From assembly GCF_001267925.1 (NCBI RefSeq), contig NZ_CP011409.1, positions 1,798,001-1,862,000 of the forward strand: a stretch of DNA of 64,000 nucleotides, given 5' to 3'. Positions 36,221 to 46,366 of the stretch are shown one piece after another; within the stretch, counting starts at the first letter, position 1, and each line of letters opens with the position of its first letter. The notes under the pieces were generated by a model. The model was not told the DNA's origin. It did not search any database and worked only from the letters and a program-made list of their open reading frames with translations. The DNA comes from Herbaspirillum hiltneri N3. Its GTDB lineage: Bacteria; Pseudomonadota; Gammaproteobacteria; Burkholderiales; Burkholderiaceae_D. Made by a program: the position numbers and the translations under genes.

Positions 36221-38917
36221 ATGTCAGCCCAAATCGACCAAGTCCTGGCGCAAGCCGCCAACGATCCCGATGTGATTGAAACGCAAGAGTGGCTCGACGC
36301 CCTCGAAGCCGTGATCGACGCCGAAGGCCCGGAGCGCGCGCACTACCTGATGGAACGCATGGTCGATCTGGCCCGTCGCCGCGGCGCCCATATCCCGTTC
36401 TCCAGCAACACTGCTTACGTCAACACCATTCCTGCCGACCAGGGCGAACACTGCCCGGGCAACCTCGAATATGAAGAGCGCCTGCGCTCGTGGATGCGCT
36501 GGAACGCCATGGCGATGGTCGTCAAGGCCAACCGTGTCGACGGCGACCTCGGCGGCCACTTGTCCTCGTTCGCTTCGCTGGCGAACATGCTGGGCATCGG
36601 CTTCAACCACTTCTGGCATGCGCCGACCGAAGACCACGGCGGCGACCTGCTGTACATCCAGGGCCACTCCTCGCCGGGTATTTATGCGCGCGCATTCCTG
36701 GAAGGCCGTCTGACCGAAGATCAACTGGTCCACTTCCGCCGCGAAGCCGACGGCCACGGCCTGTCTTCGTATCCGCATCCGAAGCTGATGCCCGAGTTCT
36801 GGCAGTTCCCGACCGTCTCGATGGGCCTGGGCCCGCTGATGGCGATCTACCAGGCGCGTTTCCTCAAGTACCTGCACGCACGCGGCATCGCCAAGACCGA
36901 CAACCGCAAGGTCTGGGCCTTCTGCGGCGACGGCGAAATGGACGAGCCGGAATCGATGGGCGCCATCGGCATGGCCGGCCGTGAAAAACTGAATAACCTG
37001 GTCATCGTGGTCAACTGCAACCTGCAGCGCCTGGACGGTCCGGTGCGTGGCAACGGCAAGATCATTCAAGAGCTCGAATCCGATTTCCGCGGCGCCGGCT
37101 GGAACGTCGTCAAGGTCATCTGGGGCAGCGGCTGGGACGAGCTGCTGGCCAAGGACAAGGAAGGCATCCTGCAAAAAGTGATGATGGAAACCGTCGACGG
37201 CGAATATCAGAACTACAAGGCCAAGGATGGCGCGTTCGTGCGCAAGCACTTCTTCGGCAAGCATCCGAAGCTGCTGGAAATGGTCAGCAAGATGTCCGAC
37301 GACGACATCTGGCGCCTGACCCGCGGCGGCCACGATCCGCACAAGATCTACGCCGCTTTCAAGGTTGCGCAGGACAGCAAGGACCAGCCGACCGTCATCC
37401 TGGCCAAGTCCATCAAGGGCTATGGCTTCGGCAAAGCGGGCGAAGCGCGCAACACTGCACACAACACCAAGAAGCTGGACGACGAGGCCATCAAGGCCAT
37501 GCGCGACCGCTTCCAATTGCCGATCTCGGACGCCGAGCTGCCGAACATTCCGTTCTTCAAGCCGTCCGCCGATACCCCGGAAATGCAATACCTGCACGAG
37601 CGCCGCAAAGCGCTGGGCGGTTACCTGCCGCAGCGCCGTCCGCAAGCCGACGAAAAGCTGGCGGTACCGGAACTGTCCGCATTCCAGGCCATGCTGGAAC
37701 CGACCGCGGAAGGCCGTGAAATCTCCACCACCGCCGCGTACTCGCGCGTGCTGACCGCACTGCTGCGCGACAGCAGCCTGGGCCAGCGCGTGGTGCCGAT
37801 CATGGTCGACGAATCGCGCACTTTCGGTATGGAAGGCTTGTTCCGCCAGATCGGCATCTTCAGCCAGGTCGGCCAGCTGTACGAACCGGTCGACAAGGAC
37901 CAGGTCATGTACTACCGCGAAGACAAGGCCGGCCAGATCCTGCAGGAAGGCATCAATGAAGCGGGCGGCATGAGCTCGTGGATCGCTGCGGCGACCTCGT
38001 ACTCGACCAACAACCGCATCATGATTCCGTTCTACACGTATTACTCGATGTTCGGCCTGCAACGTATCGGCGATCTGGCCTGGGCTGCCGGCGACATGCG
38101 CGCGCGCGGCTTCCTGATCGGCGGCACCGCCGGCCGCACGACACTGAACGGCGAAGGCCTGCAGCACGAAGACGGCCACAGCCATGTGTTCGCTTCGGCC
38201 ATCCCGAACTGCGTGCCTTACGATCCGACCTTTGCCCACGAAGTCGCCGTGATCATCCATGACGGCCTGCGCCGCATGGTCGGCAACCAGGAAGACGTGT
38301 TCTATTACATCACCGTGATGAACGAGAACTACGCGCATCCGGGTATCAAGGCTGGTCAGGAAGAGGGTATCCTCAAGGGCCTGTACCTGTTGAACGAAAG
38401 CGGCAAGAAGAACAAGCTGCGCGTGCAACTGCTGGGTTCGGGCACCATCCTGCGCGAAGTCATCGCCGCCGCCGACCTGCTGCGCGACGACTGGAAGGTC
38501 GACGCCGACGTCTGGTCCGCACCGTCGTTCACGCTGCTGGCGCGCGATGGCCAGGACGTGGAACGCTGGAACATGCTGCATCCGGCCGACGCCGCAAAGA
38601 AGAGCCACTTCGAGCAATCGATGGAAGGCACCGAAGGTCCGATCGTGGTCTCGACCGACTACATGCGCACTTACGCCGAGCAAGTCCGCGCCTTCGTACC
38701 GAAGGGCCGCACTTACAAGGTATTGGGCACCGACGGTTACGGCCGTTCCGACACCCGCGCCAAGCTGCGCGAGTTCTTCGAAGTCGATCGTCACTATGTG
38801 ACCGTGGCTGCGCTGAAATCGCTGGCCGACGAAGGCAAGATCAAGCCTTCCGTGGTTGCCGAAGCGATCGCCAAGTACGGCATCAATCCGGAAAAACCAA
38901 ATCCAGTGACCCAATAA
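36221..38917 (+). CDS. aceE: Pyruvate dehydrogenase E1 component (homodimeric)
   Basis: 898 residues, the normal length of the single-chain E1. The thiamine diphosphate site GDGEMDEPESMGAI to VVNCNLQRLDGPVRGN is at about 236-272; the histidine-rich HFWHAPTEDHGGDLLYIQGHSSPG lies near 128-150. It decarboxylates pyruvate and transfers the acetyl group to the lipoyl arms of AceF. Start after CAGGAGACGTACC. First gene of aceE-aceF-lpdA, whose products form the cytosolic pyruvate dehydrogenase complex linking glycolysis to the citrate cycle. Confidence 0.97.
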   Translation: MSAQIDQVLAQAANDPDVIETQEWLDALEAVIDAEGPERAHYLMERMVDLARRRGAHIPFSSNTAYVNTIPADQGEHCPGNLEYEERLRSWMRWNAMAMVVKANRVDGDLGGHLSSFASLANMLGIGFNHFWHAPTEDHGGDLLYIQGHSSPGIYARAFLEGRLTEDQLVHFRREADGHGLSSYPHPKLMPEFWQFPTVSMGLGPLMAIYQARFLKYLHARGIAKTDNRKVWAFCGDGEMDEPESMGAIGMAGREKLNNLVIVVNCNLQRLDGPVRGNGKIIQELESDFRGAGWNVVKVIWGSGWDELLAKDKEGILQKVMMETVDGEYQNYKAKDGAFVRKHFFGKHPKLLEMVSKMSDDDIWRLTRGGHDPHKIYAAFKVAQDSKDQPTVILAKSIKGYGFGKAGEARNTAHNTKKLDDEAIKAMRDRFQLPISDAELPNIPFFKPSADTPEMQYLHERRKALGGYLPQRRPQADEKLAVPELSAFQAMLEPTAEGREISTTAAYSRVLTALLRDSSLGQRVVPIMVDESRTFGMEGLFRQIGIFSQVGQLYEPVDKDQVMYYREDKAGQILQEGINEAGGMSSWIAAATSYSTNNRIMIPFYTYYSMFGLQRIGDLAWAAGDMRARGFLIGGTAGRTTLNGEGLQHEDGHSHVFASAIPNCVPYDPTFAHEVAVIIHDGLRRMVGNQEDVFYYITVMNENYAHPGIKAGQEEGILKGLYLLNESGKKNKLRVQLLGSGTILREVIAAADLLRDDWKVDADVWSAPSFTLLARDGQDVERWNMLHPADAAKKSHFEQSMEGTEGPIVVSTDYMRTYAEQVRAFVPKGRTYKVLGTDGYGRSDTRAKLREFFEVDRHYVTVAALKSLADEGKIKPSVVAEAIAKYGINPEKPNPVTQ

Positions 38918-39070
38918 TTTTGGAAATCTGCTGGACCTGAACCATCAGCGAGGCGGCTTGTCATGACATACTGATGTCGGCAAGCCGCCTTCAACATGAG
39001 TGGACATCAATCCGGCGCTGCATTTATCCCCATGCAACGCACCGGATCCAGAACAAACGGAGCGCAAGAG

Positions 39071-40729
39071 ATGAGTCAAATCGAAGTAAAAGTACCGGAT
39101 ATTGGCGATTTCAAAGAAGTCGAAGTCATTGAAGTCCTGGTCAAGGTAGGCGATACCATCAAAGTCGAACAATCCCTGCTGACTGTCGAGTCCGACAAGG
39201 CCAGCATGGAAATCCCATCCAGCCATGCGGGCGTGGTCAAAGAGATCCGCGTCAAGATCGGCGACAAGGTTGCCGAAGGTTCCGTGGTCGTGATCGTTGA
39301 CGCCGAAGGCGCCGGCGCTGCGCCAGCTGCAGCTCCGGTTGCAGCCGCTGCAGCCCCCGCTGCTGCCGCAACGGCATCCGCTCCGGCTCCGGCCGCACCT
39401 GCCGCCGCGGCAGTTTCGGGCGGCCTGCAAAATATCCTCGTCCCTGATATCGGCGACTTCGCGGAAGTCGAAGTCATCGAACTGCTGGTCAAGGTCGGCG
39501 ACACCGTCAAGGTCGAACAATCCCTGCTGACCGTCGAATCCGACAAGGCCAGCATGGAAATTCCGTCGAGTCATGCCGGCGTGATCAAGGAACTGAAAGT
39601 GAAGATCGGCGACAAGGTTGCCAAGGGTTCGCTGGTCGCCGTGGTGGAAGCTACCGGCGGCGCAGCTGCTCCTGCGGCACCTGCCGCTGCCTCTGCTCCT
39701 GCCGCTGCACCAGCGCCGGCCCCTGCAGCAACTGCGCCGGCATCGGCTCCGGCTGCGGCTCCTGCAATGGCGGTCGCCGCCGTGACGCCAAGTGCCGCAA
39801 ACAAATCACACGCGTCGCCATCGGTGCGCAAGTACGGGCGCGAACTCGGTGTCGATCTGACCCGCGTGGTCGGCACCGGCCCGAAGAACCGCATCCTGCA
39901 GGAAGACATCCAGAAGTTCGTCAAGGCGGCGCTGGCCGGCGGCGCGGCAGCTTCCGCGCCTGCGAAGGGCGGCAGCGGCGTCGGACTGGATCTGTTGCCG
40001 TGGCCATCGCTGGACTTCAGCAAGTTCGGTCCGACCGAATTGTTGCCGCTGTCGCGCATCAAGAAGATCAGCGGTCCGAACCTGCATCGCAACTGGGTCA
40101 TGATCCCGCACGTCACGCAATTCGACGAAGCCGACGTGACCGAGCTGGAAGAATTCCGCAAGACCTCCAACGACGCCTACGCCAAGGCCAAGTCGCCGGT
40201 CAAGCTGACCATGTTGGCGTTCGTGATCAAGGCCAGCGTCTCGGCGCTGAAGAAATTCCCGGCGTTCAACTCCTCGCTCGACGCCAACGGCGAAAACCTG
40301 ATCCTCAAGCAGTACTACAACATCGGTTTCGCCGCCGACACGCCGAACGGCCTGGTGGTGCCCGTGATCAAGAACGCCGATCAGAAGACCATCGGCCAGA
40401 TCGCCACGGAAATGGGCGAACTGTCGGCGCAGGCGCGCGACGGCAAGTTGAAGCCTGCCGACATGCAAGGCGCGACCTTCACGATCTCGTCGCTGGGCGG
40501 CATCGGCGGTACAGCGTTCACGCCGATCATCAATGCGCCTGAAGTGGCGATCCTGGGCTTGTCCAAGTCGATCATCAAACCGGTCTGGGACGGCAAGCAG
40601 TTTGCGCCGCGCCTGATGCTGCCGACTTCGCTGTCCTACGACCACCGCGTGGTCGACGGTGCGATGGGCGCGCGCTTCTCGGCTTACCTGGCCGAAGTGC
40701 TGGGTGACTTGCGCAAGTCGCTGCTGTAA
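39071..40729 (+). CDS. aceF: Pyruvate dehydrogenase E2, dihydrolipoamide acetyltransferase
   Basis: 552 residues with two lipoyl domains (about 1-75 and 120-195), each carrying the lipoylated lysine in [13 protein letters not shown], joined by Ala/Pro-rich flexible linkers. A peripheral subunit-binding domain (SPSVRKYGRELGVDLTRVVGTG) is near 260-295 and the catalytic domain ends with the active-site histidine in SYDHRVVDGAMG. The start codon follows GGAGCGCAAGAG. Separated from aceE by 153 bp. The two lipoyl domains are highly similar in DNA, which can promote recombination. Confidence 0.97.
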   Translation: MSQIEVKVPDIGDFKEVEVIEVLVKVGDTIKVEQSLLTVESDKASMEIPSSHAGVVKEIRVKIGDKVAEGSVVVIVDAEGAGAAPAAAPVAAAAAPAAAATASAPAPAAPAAAAVSGGLQNILVPDIGDFAEVEVIELLVKVGDTVKVEQSLLTVESDKASMEIPSSHAGVIKELKVKIGDKVAKGSLVAVVEATGGAAAPAAPAAASAPAAAPAPAPAATAPASAPAAAPAMAVAAVTPSAANKSHASPSVRKYGRELGVDLTRVVGTGPKNRILQEDIQKFVKAALAGGAAASAPAKGGSGVGLDLLPWPSLDFSKFGPTELLPLSRIKKISGPNLHRNWVMIPHVTQFDEADVTELEEFRKTSNDAYAKAKSPVKLTMLAFVIKASVSALKKFPAFNSSLDANGENLILKQYYNIGFAADTPNGLVVPVIKNADQKTIGQIATEMGELSAQARDGKLKPADMQGATFTISSLGGIGGTAFTPIINAPEVAILGLSKSIIKPVWDGKQFAPRLMLPTSLSYDHRVVDGAMGARFSAYLAEVLGDLRKSLL

Positions 40730-40872
40730 TTTTTGCCGCTGCGCCGCACTGATTATTATCGGTGCGGCGCTTCAGTATCAGGCACAAACAAGGCGGCGTC
40801 GTGCATCTGTCATGTCATCAATGAGACAGCGCAGCGCAAACAAGCGAATAACAGAATTTACGGAGTAAAGAC

Positions 40873-42660
40873 ATGAGTCTGAGCGAAGTCAAAGTCCCCG
40901 ATATCGGCGATTTCAAGGAAGTGGAAGTAATCGAATTGCTGGTCAAGGTTGGCGACACGATCAAGGTCGAGCAATCGCTGATCACGGTCGAGTCCGACAA
41001 GGCCAGCATGGAAATCCCGTCCAGCACGGCTGGCGTGGTGAAAGAATTGAAAGTCAAGGTCGGCGACAAGGTTGCCGAAGGTTCCGTGCTGCTGGTGGTG
41101 GAAGCCGGCGGTGATGCGGCTGCTGCGCCTGCACCCGCTGCAGCTCCGGCGGTAGCGCCTGCTCCGGCAGCACCGGCACCTGCCGTGGCAGCCGCAGCAG
41201 CACCGGCTCCGGTCGCCGCCAGCTTCGGCGGTTCGGCCGATATCGAATGCGACATGATGGTCCTCGGCGCAGGTCCCGGCGGTTATTCCGCTGCGTTCCG
41301 CGCCGCCGACCTCGGCATGAACACGGTGCTGGTCGAGCGTTACCCGACCCTCGGCGGTGTTTGTCTCAACGTCGGTTGCATCCCGTCGAAAGCGCTGCTG
41401 CACGTCGCAGCCGTCATCGATGAAACTGCCGCGATGGCGTCGCACGGCGTCACCTTCGCCAAGCCGGAAATCGATATCGACAAGCTGCGCGCCTACAAGG
41501 AAAAAGTGATCGGCACCATGACCGGCGGCCTGGCCGGCATGGCCAAGGCGCGCAAGGTCAACGTTGTGCAAGGCGTGGGCCAGTTCGTCGGCGCCAACCA
41601 CATCGAAGTGACCGCAGCCGACGGCAGCAAGAAGACCGTCAAGTTCAAGCAAGCCATCATCGCGGCCGGTTCGTCGGTGGTGAACCTGCCGTTTGTGCCG
41701 CAGGATCCTCGCATCGTCGATTCGACCGGCGCGCTGGAACTGCGCCAGGTGCCAAAGCGCATGCTGGTCATCGGCGGCGGCATCATCGGCCTGGAAATGG
41801 CGACCGTGTACTCCACGCTCGGCGCACGCATCGACGTCGTCGAAATGATGGACGGCCTGATGCAAGGCGCGGACCGCGACATGGTCAAGGTCTGGCAGAA
41901 GTTCAACGAAAAGCGTTTCGACAACGTCATGCTCAAGACCAAGACGGTCGCGGTAGAGGCGCTGAAGGAAGGCATCAAGGTCACCTTCGAAGCAGCGGAA
42001 GCCGGCGCGACCGCACCGGCCCCGCAAGTCTACGACCTGGTGCTGGTGGCCGTCGGCCGCAGCCCGAACGGCAAGAAGATCGCCGCCGACAAGGCCGGCG
42101 TGACCGTGACCGATCGCGGCTTCATTCCCGTCGACAGCCAGATGCGCACCAACGTGCCGCACATCTTCGCCATCGGCGATCTGGTCGGCCAGCCGATGCT
42201 GGCGCACAAGGCCGTCCATGAAGCGCACGTTGCCGCGGAAGCCGCAGCAGGGGAGAAGAGCCACTTCGACGCATCGGTCATTCCATCGGTGGCCTACACC
42301 GATCCGGAAGTGGCATGGGTCGGCATCACCGAAGATGAAGCCAAAGCCAAGGGCATCAAGCTGGAGAAGGGCCACTTCCCGTGGGCCGCTTCCGGCCGCG
42401 CCGTCGCCAACGGCCGCTCGGAAGGTTTCACCAAGCTGCTGTTCGATGCTGAGACACATCGCATCGTCGGCGGCGGCATCGTCGGCACGCATGCCGGCGA
42501 CATGATCGGTGAAATCGCACTGGCGATTGAAATGGGCGCCGACGCCGTCGACATCGGCAAGACCATCCATCCTCACCCGACCTTGGGTGAATCGATCGGT
42601 ATGGCGGCGGAAGTCTACAAGGGCGTCTGCACCGACTTGCCGCCGATGCGCAAGAAATAA
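40873..42660 (+). CDS. lpdA: Dihydrolipoamide dehydrogenase (E3) with N-terminal lipoyl domain
   Basis: 595 residues, about 120 longer than an ordinary E3, because residues 1-80 form a lipoyl domain ([13 protein letters not shown] again) followed by an Ala/Pro linker. The E3 part has the FAD motif [17 protein letters not shown], the redox-active disulfide [16 protein letters not shown], the NAD motif [11 protein letters not shown] and the C-terminal active-site HPHPTLGES. It reoxidises dihydrolipoyl groups with NAD+. A lipoylated E3 of this type is known in other betaproteobacteria and neisseriae. A strong terminator follows. Confidence 0.97.
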   Translation: MSLSEVKVPDIGDFKEVEVIELLVKVGDTIKVEQSLITVESDKASMEIPSSTAGVVKELKVKVGDKVAEGSVLLVVEAGGDAAAAPAPAAAPAVAPAPAAPAPAVAAAAAPAPVAASFGGSADIECDMMVLGAGPGGYSAAFRAADLGMNTVLVERYPTLGGVCLNVGCIPSKALLHVAAVIDETAAMASHGVTFAKPEIDIDKLRAYKEKVIGTMTGGLAGMAKARKVNVVQGVGQFVGANHIEVTAADGSKKTVKFKQAIIAAGSSVVNLPFVPQDPRIVDSTGALELRQVPKRMLVIGGGIIGLEMATVYSTLGARIDVVEMMDGLMQGADRDMVKVWQKFNEKRFDNVMLKTKTVAVEALKEGIKVTFEAAEAGATAPAPQVYDLVLVAVGRSPNGKKIAADKAGVTVTDRGFIPVDSQMRTNVPHIFAIGDLVGQPMLAHKAVHEAHVAAEAAAGEKSHFDASVIPSVAYTDPEVAWVGITEDEAKAKGIKLEKGHFPWAASGRAVANGRSEGFTKLLFDAETHRIVGGGIVGTHAGDMIGEIALAIEMGADAVDIGKTIHPHPTLGESIGMAAEVYKGVCTDLPPMRKK

Positions 42661-42682
42661 TCCGCGCTCGCAGGCTGAAAAG

Positions 42683-42719
42683 AAAAACGGCTGACATCGC
42701 AAGATGCCAGCCGTTTTTT
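42683..42719 (+). terminator. Terminator of the pdh operon
   Basis: AAAAACGGCTG, loop region ACATCGCAAGATGC, CAGCCGTTTTTT. A and T runs on both sides mean it can also serve the convergent aldo-keto reductase transcript. The loop sequence CATCGCAAGAT recurs in the terminator at 46367-46405. Confidence 0.9.
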
Positions 42720-42752
42720 ATTGCCTTGCCGATTACCGCTACGGTTTCAGGA

Positions 42753-43808
42753 TCAGCCGTTCAGGATGCGCATGCCTTCTTCGGTATAGCGCGGCCCGCT
42801 GGCAGCATCGGCAGGGAAGAGCCGGTTCAGTTCTTCCAGATGCGCCGCTGTCAGTGTGACCGCCAGTGCGCCGCTGTTTTCTTCCAGGTATTTGCGACGC
42901 TTGGTGCCGGGGATCGGCACGATATGCTCGCCTTGCGCCAGCACCCAAGCCAGCGCAAGTTGCGACGGCGAACATGCGTAGCGCGAGGCTAGCTCTTTCA
43001 CCTTCTCCACCAGCAGCAGGTTCTTCGCGAAATTCTCGCCCTGGAAGCGTGGATTGTGACGGCGATAATCGTCGGCGTCGAACTGATCCGGCCGTGTAAT
43101 CGCGCCCGTCAGGAAACCGCGGCCGAGCGGGCTGTACGGCACGAAACCGATACCTAGTTTTTTGCATGTCGCCAGCACATCCCGCTCGGGATCGCGCGTC
43201 CACAGCGAGTATTCGCTTTGCAGCGCGGTGATCTTGTGGATCTTGCTGGCGCGCTCCAGCGTTTGCGATGATGCTTCCGACAGGCCGATGTGGCGGATCT
43301 TGCCGGCCTTGACCAGATCAGCCAGCGCACCGACGGTGTCTTCGATCGGCGTGTTCTGGTCGATGCGATGCTGGTAGTACAGGTCAATGGCTTCGATACC
43401 GAGTCGTTTCAGGCTGCCCTCGACCGAAGTGCGGATGTAATCGGGCTTGCCGTTGACGCCGCGCGCCGCCGGATTGGCCGGATCGCGGACGATGCCGAAT
43501 TTGGTCGCGATGAATACCTGGTCGCGCTTGCCTTTGATGGCCTTGGCGATCAGCTCTTCATTGATGTACGGACCATACATGTCGGCCGTATCGAGAAAGC
43601 AGATGCCCAGTTCCAGCGCGCGATGGATGGTAGCGATGGATTCGTTGTCGTCGCGGTTGGAGTAGAAATCGCTCATGCCCATGCAGCCGAGGCCGATGGA
43701 CGAGACGGTCGGGCCGTCAGCGCCGAGCTTGCGGGTGCCGACTTGCGTCGCCGGTTTTGCGTGTGCGGATGCCGGTTGGTTCGTTGTCAGGTTTGTTGCT
43801 GTGGTCAT
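42753..43808 (-). CDS. Aldo/keto reductase
   Basis: 351 residues, TIM-barrel NADPH-dependent reductase. The catalytic tetrad is visible in LDTADMYG (Asp, Tyr), FIATKFG (Lys) and LYYQHRID (His); the cofactor part is [14 protein letters not shown] and [13 protein letters not shown]. The first 26 residues ([20 protein letters not shown]...) are an unusual extension before the usual [12 protein letters not shown] start. That extension is encoded in DNA that also encodes the end of the MerR regulator in another frame, a 92-bp overlap. Reduces aldehydes or ketones; likely part of an electrophile response with the MerR gene. Confidence 0.92.
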   Translation of the reverse strand: MTTATNLTTNQPASAHAKPATQVGTRKLGADGPTVSSIGLGCMGMSDFYSNRDDNESIATIHRALELGICFLDTADMYGPYINEELIAKAIKGKRDQVFIATKFGIVRDPANPAARGVNGKPDYIRTSVEGSLKRLGIEAIDLYYQHRIDQNTPIEDTVGALADLVKAGKIRHIGLSEASSQTLERASKIHKITALQSEYSLWTRDPERDVLATCKKLGIGFVPYSPLGRGFLTGAITRPDQFDADDYRRHNPRFQGENFAKNLLLVEKVKELASRYACSPSQLALAWVLAQGEHIVPIPGTKRRKYLEENSGALAVTLTAAHLEELNRLFPADAASGPRYTEEGMRILNG

Positions 43809-44229
43809 TGGAAGCGTCCTCGATCGATTGCTGATGAATGACGACGTTCGCCGGCGGCGTGGTTTCCATGTCTTCGTACATCTTGACCTTCATATGCAGG
43901 ATGGACAGGTTGCTTTGCAGTTCGGCGATCGTCTCTTCCACGGTGCGGGCATGCTGTTGCAGCAATGCCTTCCGTGCAGACACACTTTCCGCCGTGTTGC
44001 CGGCGCGACGCAACTCCGCATAGCGCAGCATGTCGCGGACCGGCAGACCGGTCGAACGCAGCTTGAGCAGGAATCCGATCCAGAGCAGATCTTCTTCGCG
44101 GTACAGGCGGTGCGTATTGTCCTGGCGCGCGATCGGATCGAGCAGGCCGATCTTTTCGTAATAGCGCAGGGTATGCACCGACAAACCGGTCTTTGCAGCA
44201 GCTTGTTGTATGGTCAGGGAAGTGGTCAT
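43717..44229 (-). CDS. MerR-family regulator (NmlR/AdhR-like)
   Basis: 170 residues. The winged helix ([26 protein letters not shown]) and the dimerising coiled coil ([50 protein letters not shown]) are clear. No metal-site cysteine is present, which fits the members that sense aldehydes or electrophiles and control reductase genes. The last 30 residues are low-complexity and overlap the start of the aldo-keto reductase by 92 bp. The ATG lies directly at the predicted transcription start, so the message may be leaderless. Confidence 0.9.
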   Translation of the reverse strand: MTTSLTIQQAAAKTGLSVHTLRYYEKIGLLDPIARQDNTHRLYREEDLLWIGFLLKLRSTGLPVRDMLRYAELRRAGNTAESVSARKALLQQHARTVEETIAELQSNLSILHMKVKMYEDMETTPPANVVIHQQSIEDASNDHSNKPDNEPTGIRTRKTGDASRHPQARR

Positions 44230-44236
44230 GTGAGGC

Positions 44237-44267
44237 AGTCTAGAAGTTGGAGCGCACTCTAAGTCAA
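44237..44267 (-). promoter_or_regulatory. MerR-type promoter with 19-bp spacer
   Basis: Minus strand TTGACT, 19 bases, TAGACT. The over-long spacer contains an imperfect dyad AGAGTGCGCTCCAA, the classic arrangement in which a MerR protein untwists DNA to activate transcription. The -10 box ends only seven bases before the MerR ATG. Confidence 0.85.
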
Positions 44268-44358
44268 GGGGGAATTTTGACTTATTTTCAGACCATTGGG
44301 GAGTTTTTGCCGAAGAGCGCCTGCGCGTGAGCAAGCACCCTTGCGGGAGGAATGGCGA

Positions 44359-45297
44359 TCAGCCGTCGGCGTTGATGCGGGAAATCAGCGTCTTGAGCAC
44401 TTCTTCGGCGCGGTCGTTTTCAATCTGGCAAGTACCGGCGTTTTCATGTCCGCCGCCGCCGTATTCCAGCATCAGCGCGCCGATATTGGTCTTGGAGGTG
44501 CGGTTGAGGATGGATTTGCCGGTAGCGAAAACGGTGTTCTGATTTTTCAGGCCCCAGAGCACGTGGATGGAAATGTTGGTCTGCGGGAATAGTGCGTAGA
44601 TAATGAAGCGATTTCCCGCGAAAATTACCTCTTCGTTGCGCAAGTCCAGTACCACCAGGTTCTTGTGCACGGTGGCGCAGCGGAGAATCTGATCCTTGCA
44701 CTTGTCGACATGTTCGAAATACAGTTCGCGGCGTTCCTTGACGTCCGGCGTCTCCATGATTTCATCGATGGTGTGCGTTTTGCACAGCTCGATCAGGTTC
44801 ATCATGAGGTTGTAATTCGAGATGCGGAACTCGCGGAAACGGCCCAGGCCGGTGCGTGCATCCATCAGGAAGTTGAGCAGGTCCCAACCTTCAGGAATCA
44901 GCACTTCCCCTTCATTGAAGCGTGCGGCATCGCCCTTGTCGACCGCCGCCATCATGTCGCCCCACGACGCCGGGAAAGTCTTTGCGCCGCCGTAATAGTC
45001 GTACACCACGCGTGCCGCCGATGGCGCTTCAGGGTGGATCACGTGGTTCTTGCGCTCACCCGTGTGGCGAATGGTTTCGGACAAATGGTGATCGAACGCA
45101 ATATGCACGCCGGGCACGAAGGGAAGGTTGGTGGTGATGTCGTTGTCGCTGATGGCGATTTTCCCGTCCTGCATGTCCTTCGGATGCACGAACAGGATTT
45201 CATTGATCATGTTCAGATGCTTGAGCAGCACCGCACATACCAATCCGTCAAAGTCGCTGCGTGTTACCAAGCGGTATTGTTTCGCTTCCGACATCAT
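44359..45297 (-). CDS. DHH/DHHA1-family phosphoesterase
   Basis: 312 residues. N-terminal VTRSDFDGLVCAVLL and IAFDHHLSE provide the DHH metal-binding aspartates and histidines; the C-terminal DHHA1 part ends with GGGGHENAGTCQI. The family includes exopolyphosphatase-like, nanoRNase and c-di-AMP/pAp phosphatases. Start at tandem ATG after AGGGGA. It is single, divergent from the dienelactone hydrolase gene. The exact substrate is not evident. Confidence 0.88.
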   Translation of the reverse strand: MMSEAKQYRLVTRSDFDGLVCAVLLKHLNMINEILFVHPKDMQDGKIAISDNDITTNLPFVPGVHIAFDHHLSETIRHTGERKNHVIHPEAPSAARVVYDYYGGAKTFPASWGDMMAAVDKGDAARFNEGEVLIPEGWDLLNFLMDARTGLGRFREFRISNYNLMMNLIELCKTHTIDEIMETPDVKERRELYFEHVDKCKDQILRCATVHKNLVVLDLRNEEVIFAGNRFIIYALFPQTNISIHVLWGLKNQNTVFATGKSILNRTSKTNIGALMLEYGGGGHENAGTCQIENDRAEEVLKTLISRINADG

Positions 45298-45577
45298 CGT
45301 CCCCTTTATAAATTAAGTATTCATCTGCGTTCCGGTGCCGTAGAAAGGTCTCTGGCACCCACCCTTACGGACCGATGATTAATCATAAACCCAAATTTGG
45401 ACGTGGATCGCAGAAAAGACGCGCGACCGTCGCACTCTGGCGACGAGCCTGCCGCCAGCAAAGTTTCGGCGGCTATGCAAAGATAGCGGCTTTCGCCAGA
45501 AAGCCGTATGCGACCGGGTCCCCTCTGTGGGGCGCAGCCCCATCCGGCTTTCCCCATCCGCAACTCAGGAGAAGTGA

Positions 45578-46348
45578 ATGAGTCACCATTTTGACCCCGC
45601 CCCCATCGCCGCAAAACTCGGCATTCCGGCAGCCGATCTCGGCATCGAACTGATCAGCCACACGCTGGACGGCGTCGAGTACGAAAACGTGCTGCTGTTC
45701 AACAACAAGAATACGGCGCCGGTGGCCGGCGTGGTTTCCATTCCCAACTATTTCGGCATCAGCCAGAAGGCGCTGGAGGTCACCGCCACCATCGTCGGCC
45801 TGAACCAAGCGATCCTGGTCGGCGACGTCTACGGCAAGACCCTGCGTCCGGCCACGCCCGATGAAGGCGTCGCGGCCATCGTTCCGCTGAAGAAGGATCG
45901 CGCCGAACTGCGCAAGCGCATGAACGCGGTGCTGGACGCATTCAAACGCCAGGACAAGGTCAAGCTGAACGGCAAGCTCGGCGCCACCGGGTTCTGCTTC
46001 GGCGGTACTGCGGCGCTGGAACTGGCGCGCTCCGGCGCCGCCCTGCAGGCGTTTGCTTCGCTGCACGGCGCCCTCGACACGCCGAACCCCAAGGATGCGG
46101 AAAACATCAAGGGCGCCATCCTGGTGCTGCATGGTGTGCAGGATCCATCGGTGCCGCGCGAGCAGGTCAACGCTTTCATCGACGAAGTCAGCGCCGCCAA
46201 CCTGGACTGGCAACTGCTCAATTACGGCCAGGCCGGCCACTCGTTCACCGATCCCGAGGCCAGGAATCCGGGTTTCTTCTATCACCAGAAAACGGCCGAA
46301 CGCGCCTCGATCGCGCTGAAGAACTTCTTCGCTGAAAAACTCGGTTGA
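45578..46348 (+). CDS. Dienelactone hydrolase family protein
   Basis: 256 residues, alpha/beta hydrolase. The nucleophile is the cysteine in ATGFCFGGTAA, with the acid in VLHGVQDPSVP and the histidine in GQAGHSFTDPEARN, the Cys-Asp-His triad of dienelactone hydrolases. It hydrolyses lactones or esters in the cytosol. ATG after CAGGAGAAGTGA. Monocistronic with a terminator 19 bp downstream; no chlorocatechol genes are nearby, so a general esterase role is likely. Confidence 0.9.
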   Translation: MSHHFDPAPIAAKLGIPAADLGIELISHTLDGVEYENVLLFNNKNTAPVAGVVSIPNYFGISQKALEVTATIVGLNQAILVGDVYGKTLRPATPDEGVAAIVPLKKDRAELRKRMNAVLDAFKRQDKVKLNGKLGATGFCFGGTAALELARSGAALQAFASLHGALDTPNPKDAENIKGAILVLHGVQDPSVPREQVNAFIDEVSAANLDWQLLNYGQAGHSFTDPEARNPGFFYHQKTAERASIALKNFFAEKLG

Positions 46349-46366
46349 CTCAATTCAGACGTGCAA

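Noticed and set aside
36224..38914. An 896-codon frame antisense to aceE
   Set aside because: It mirrors almost the whole of aceE, a clear housekeeping gene with high codon bias; the antisense product is rich in His, Gln, Val and Asp from the mirrored codons and shows no domain.
39071..39640. Two nearly identical segments in aceF taken as a mobile repeat
   Set aside because: They are the two lipoyl domains of the E2 protein, a normal feature of the enzyme.
40858..42702. A 614-codon frame antisense to lpdA
   Set aside because: Same antisense artefact: the frame is open only because of the codon bias of lpdA, and no protein features are present.
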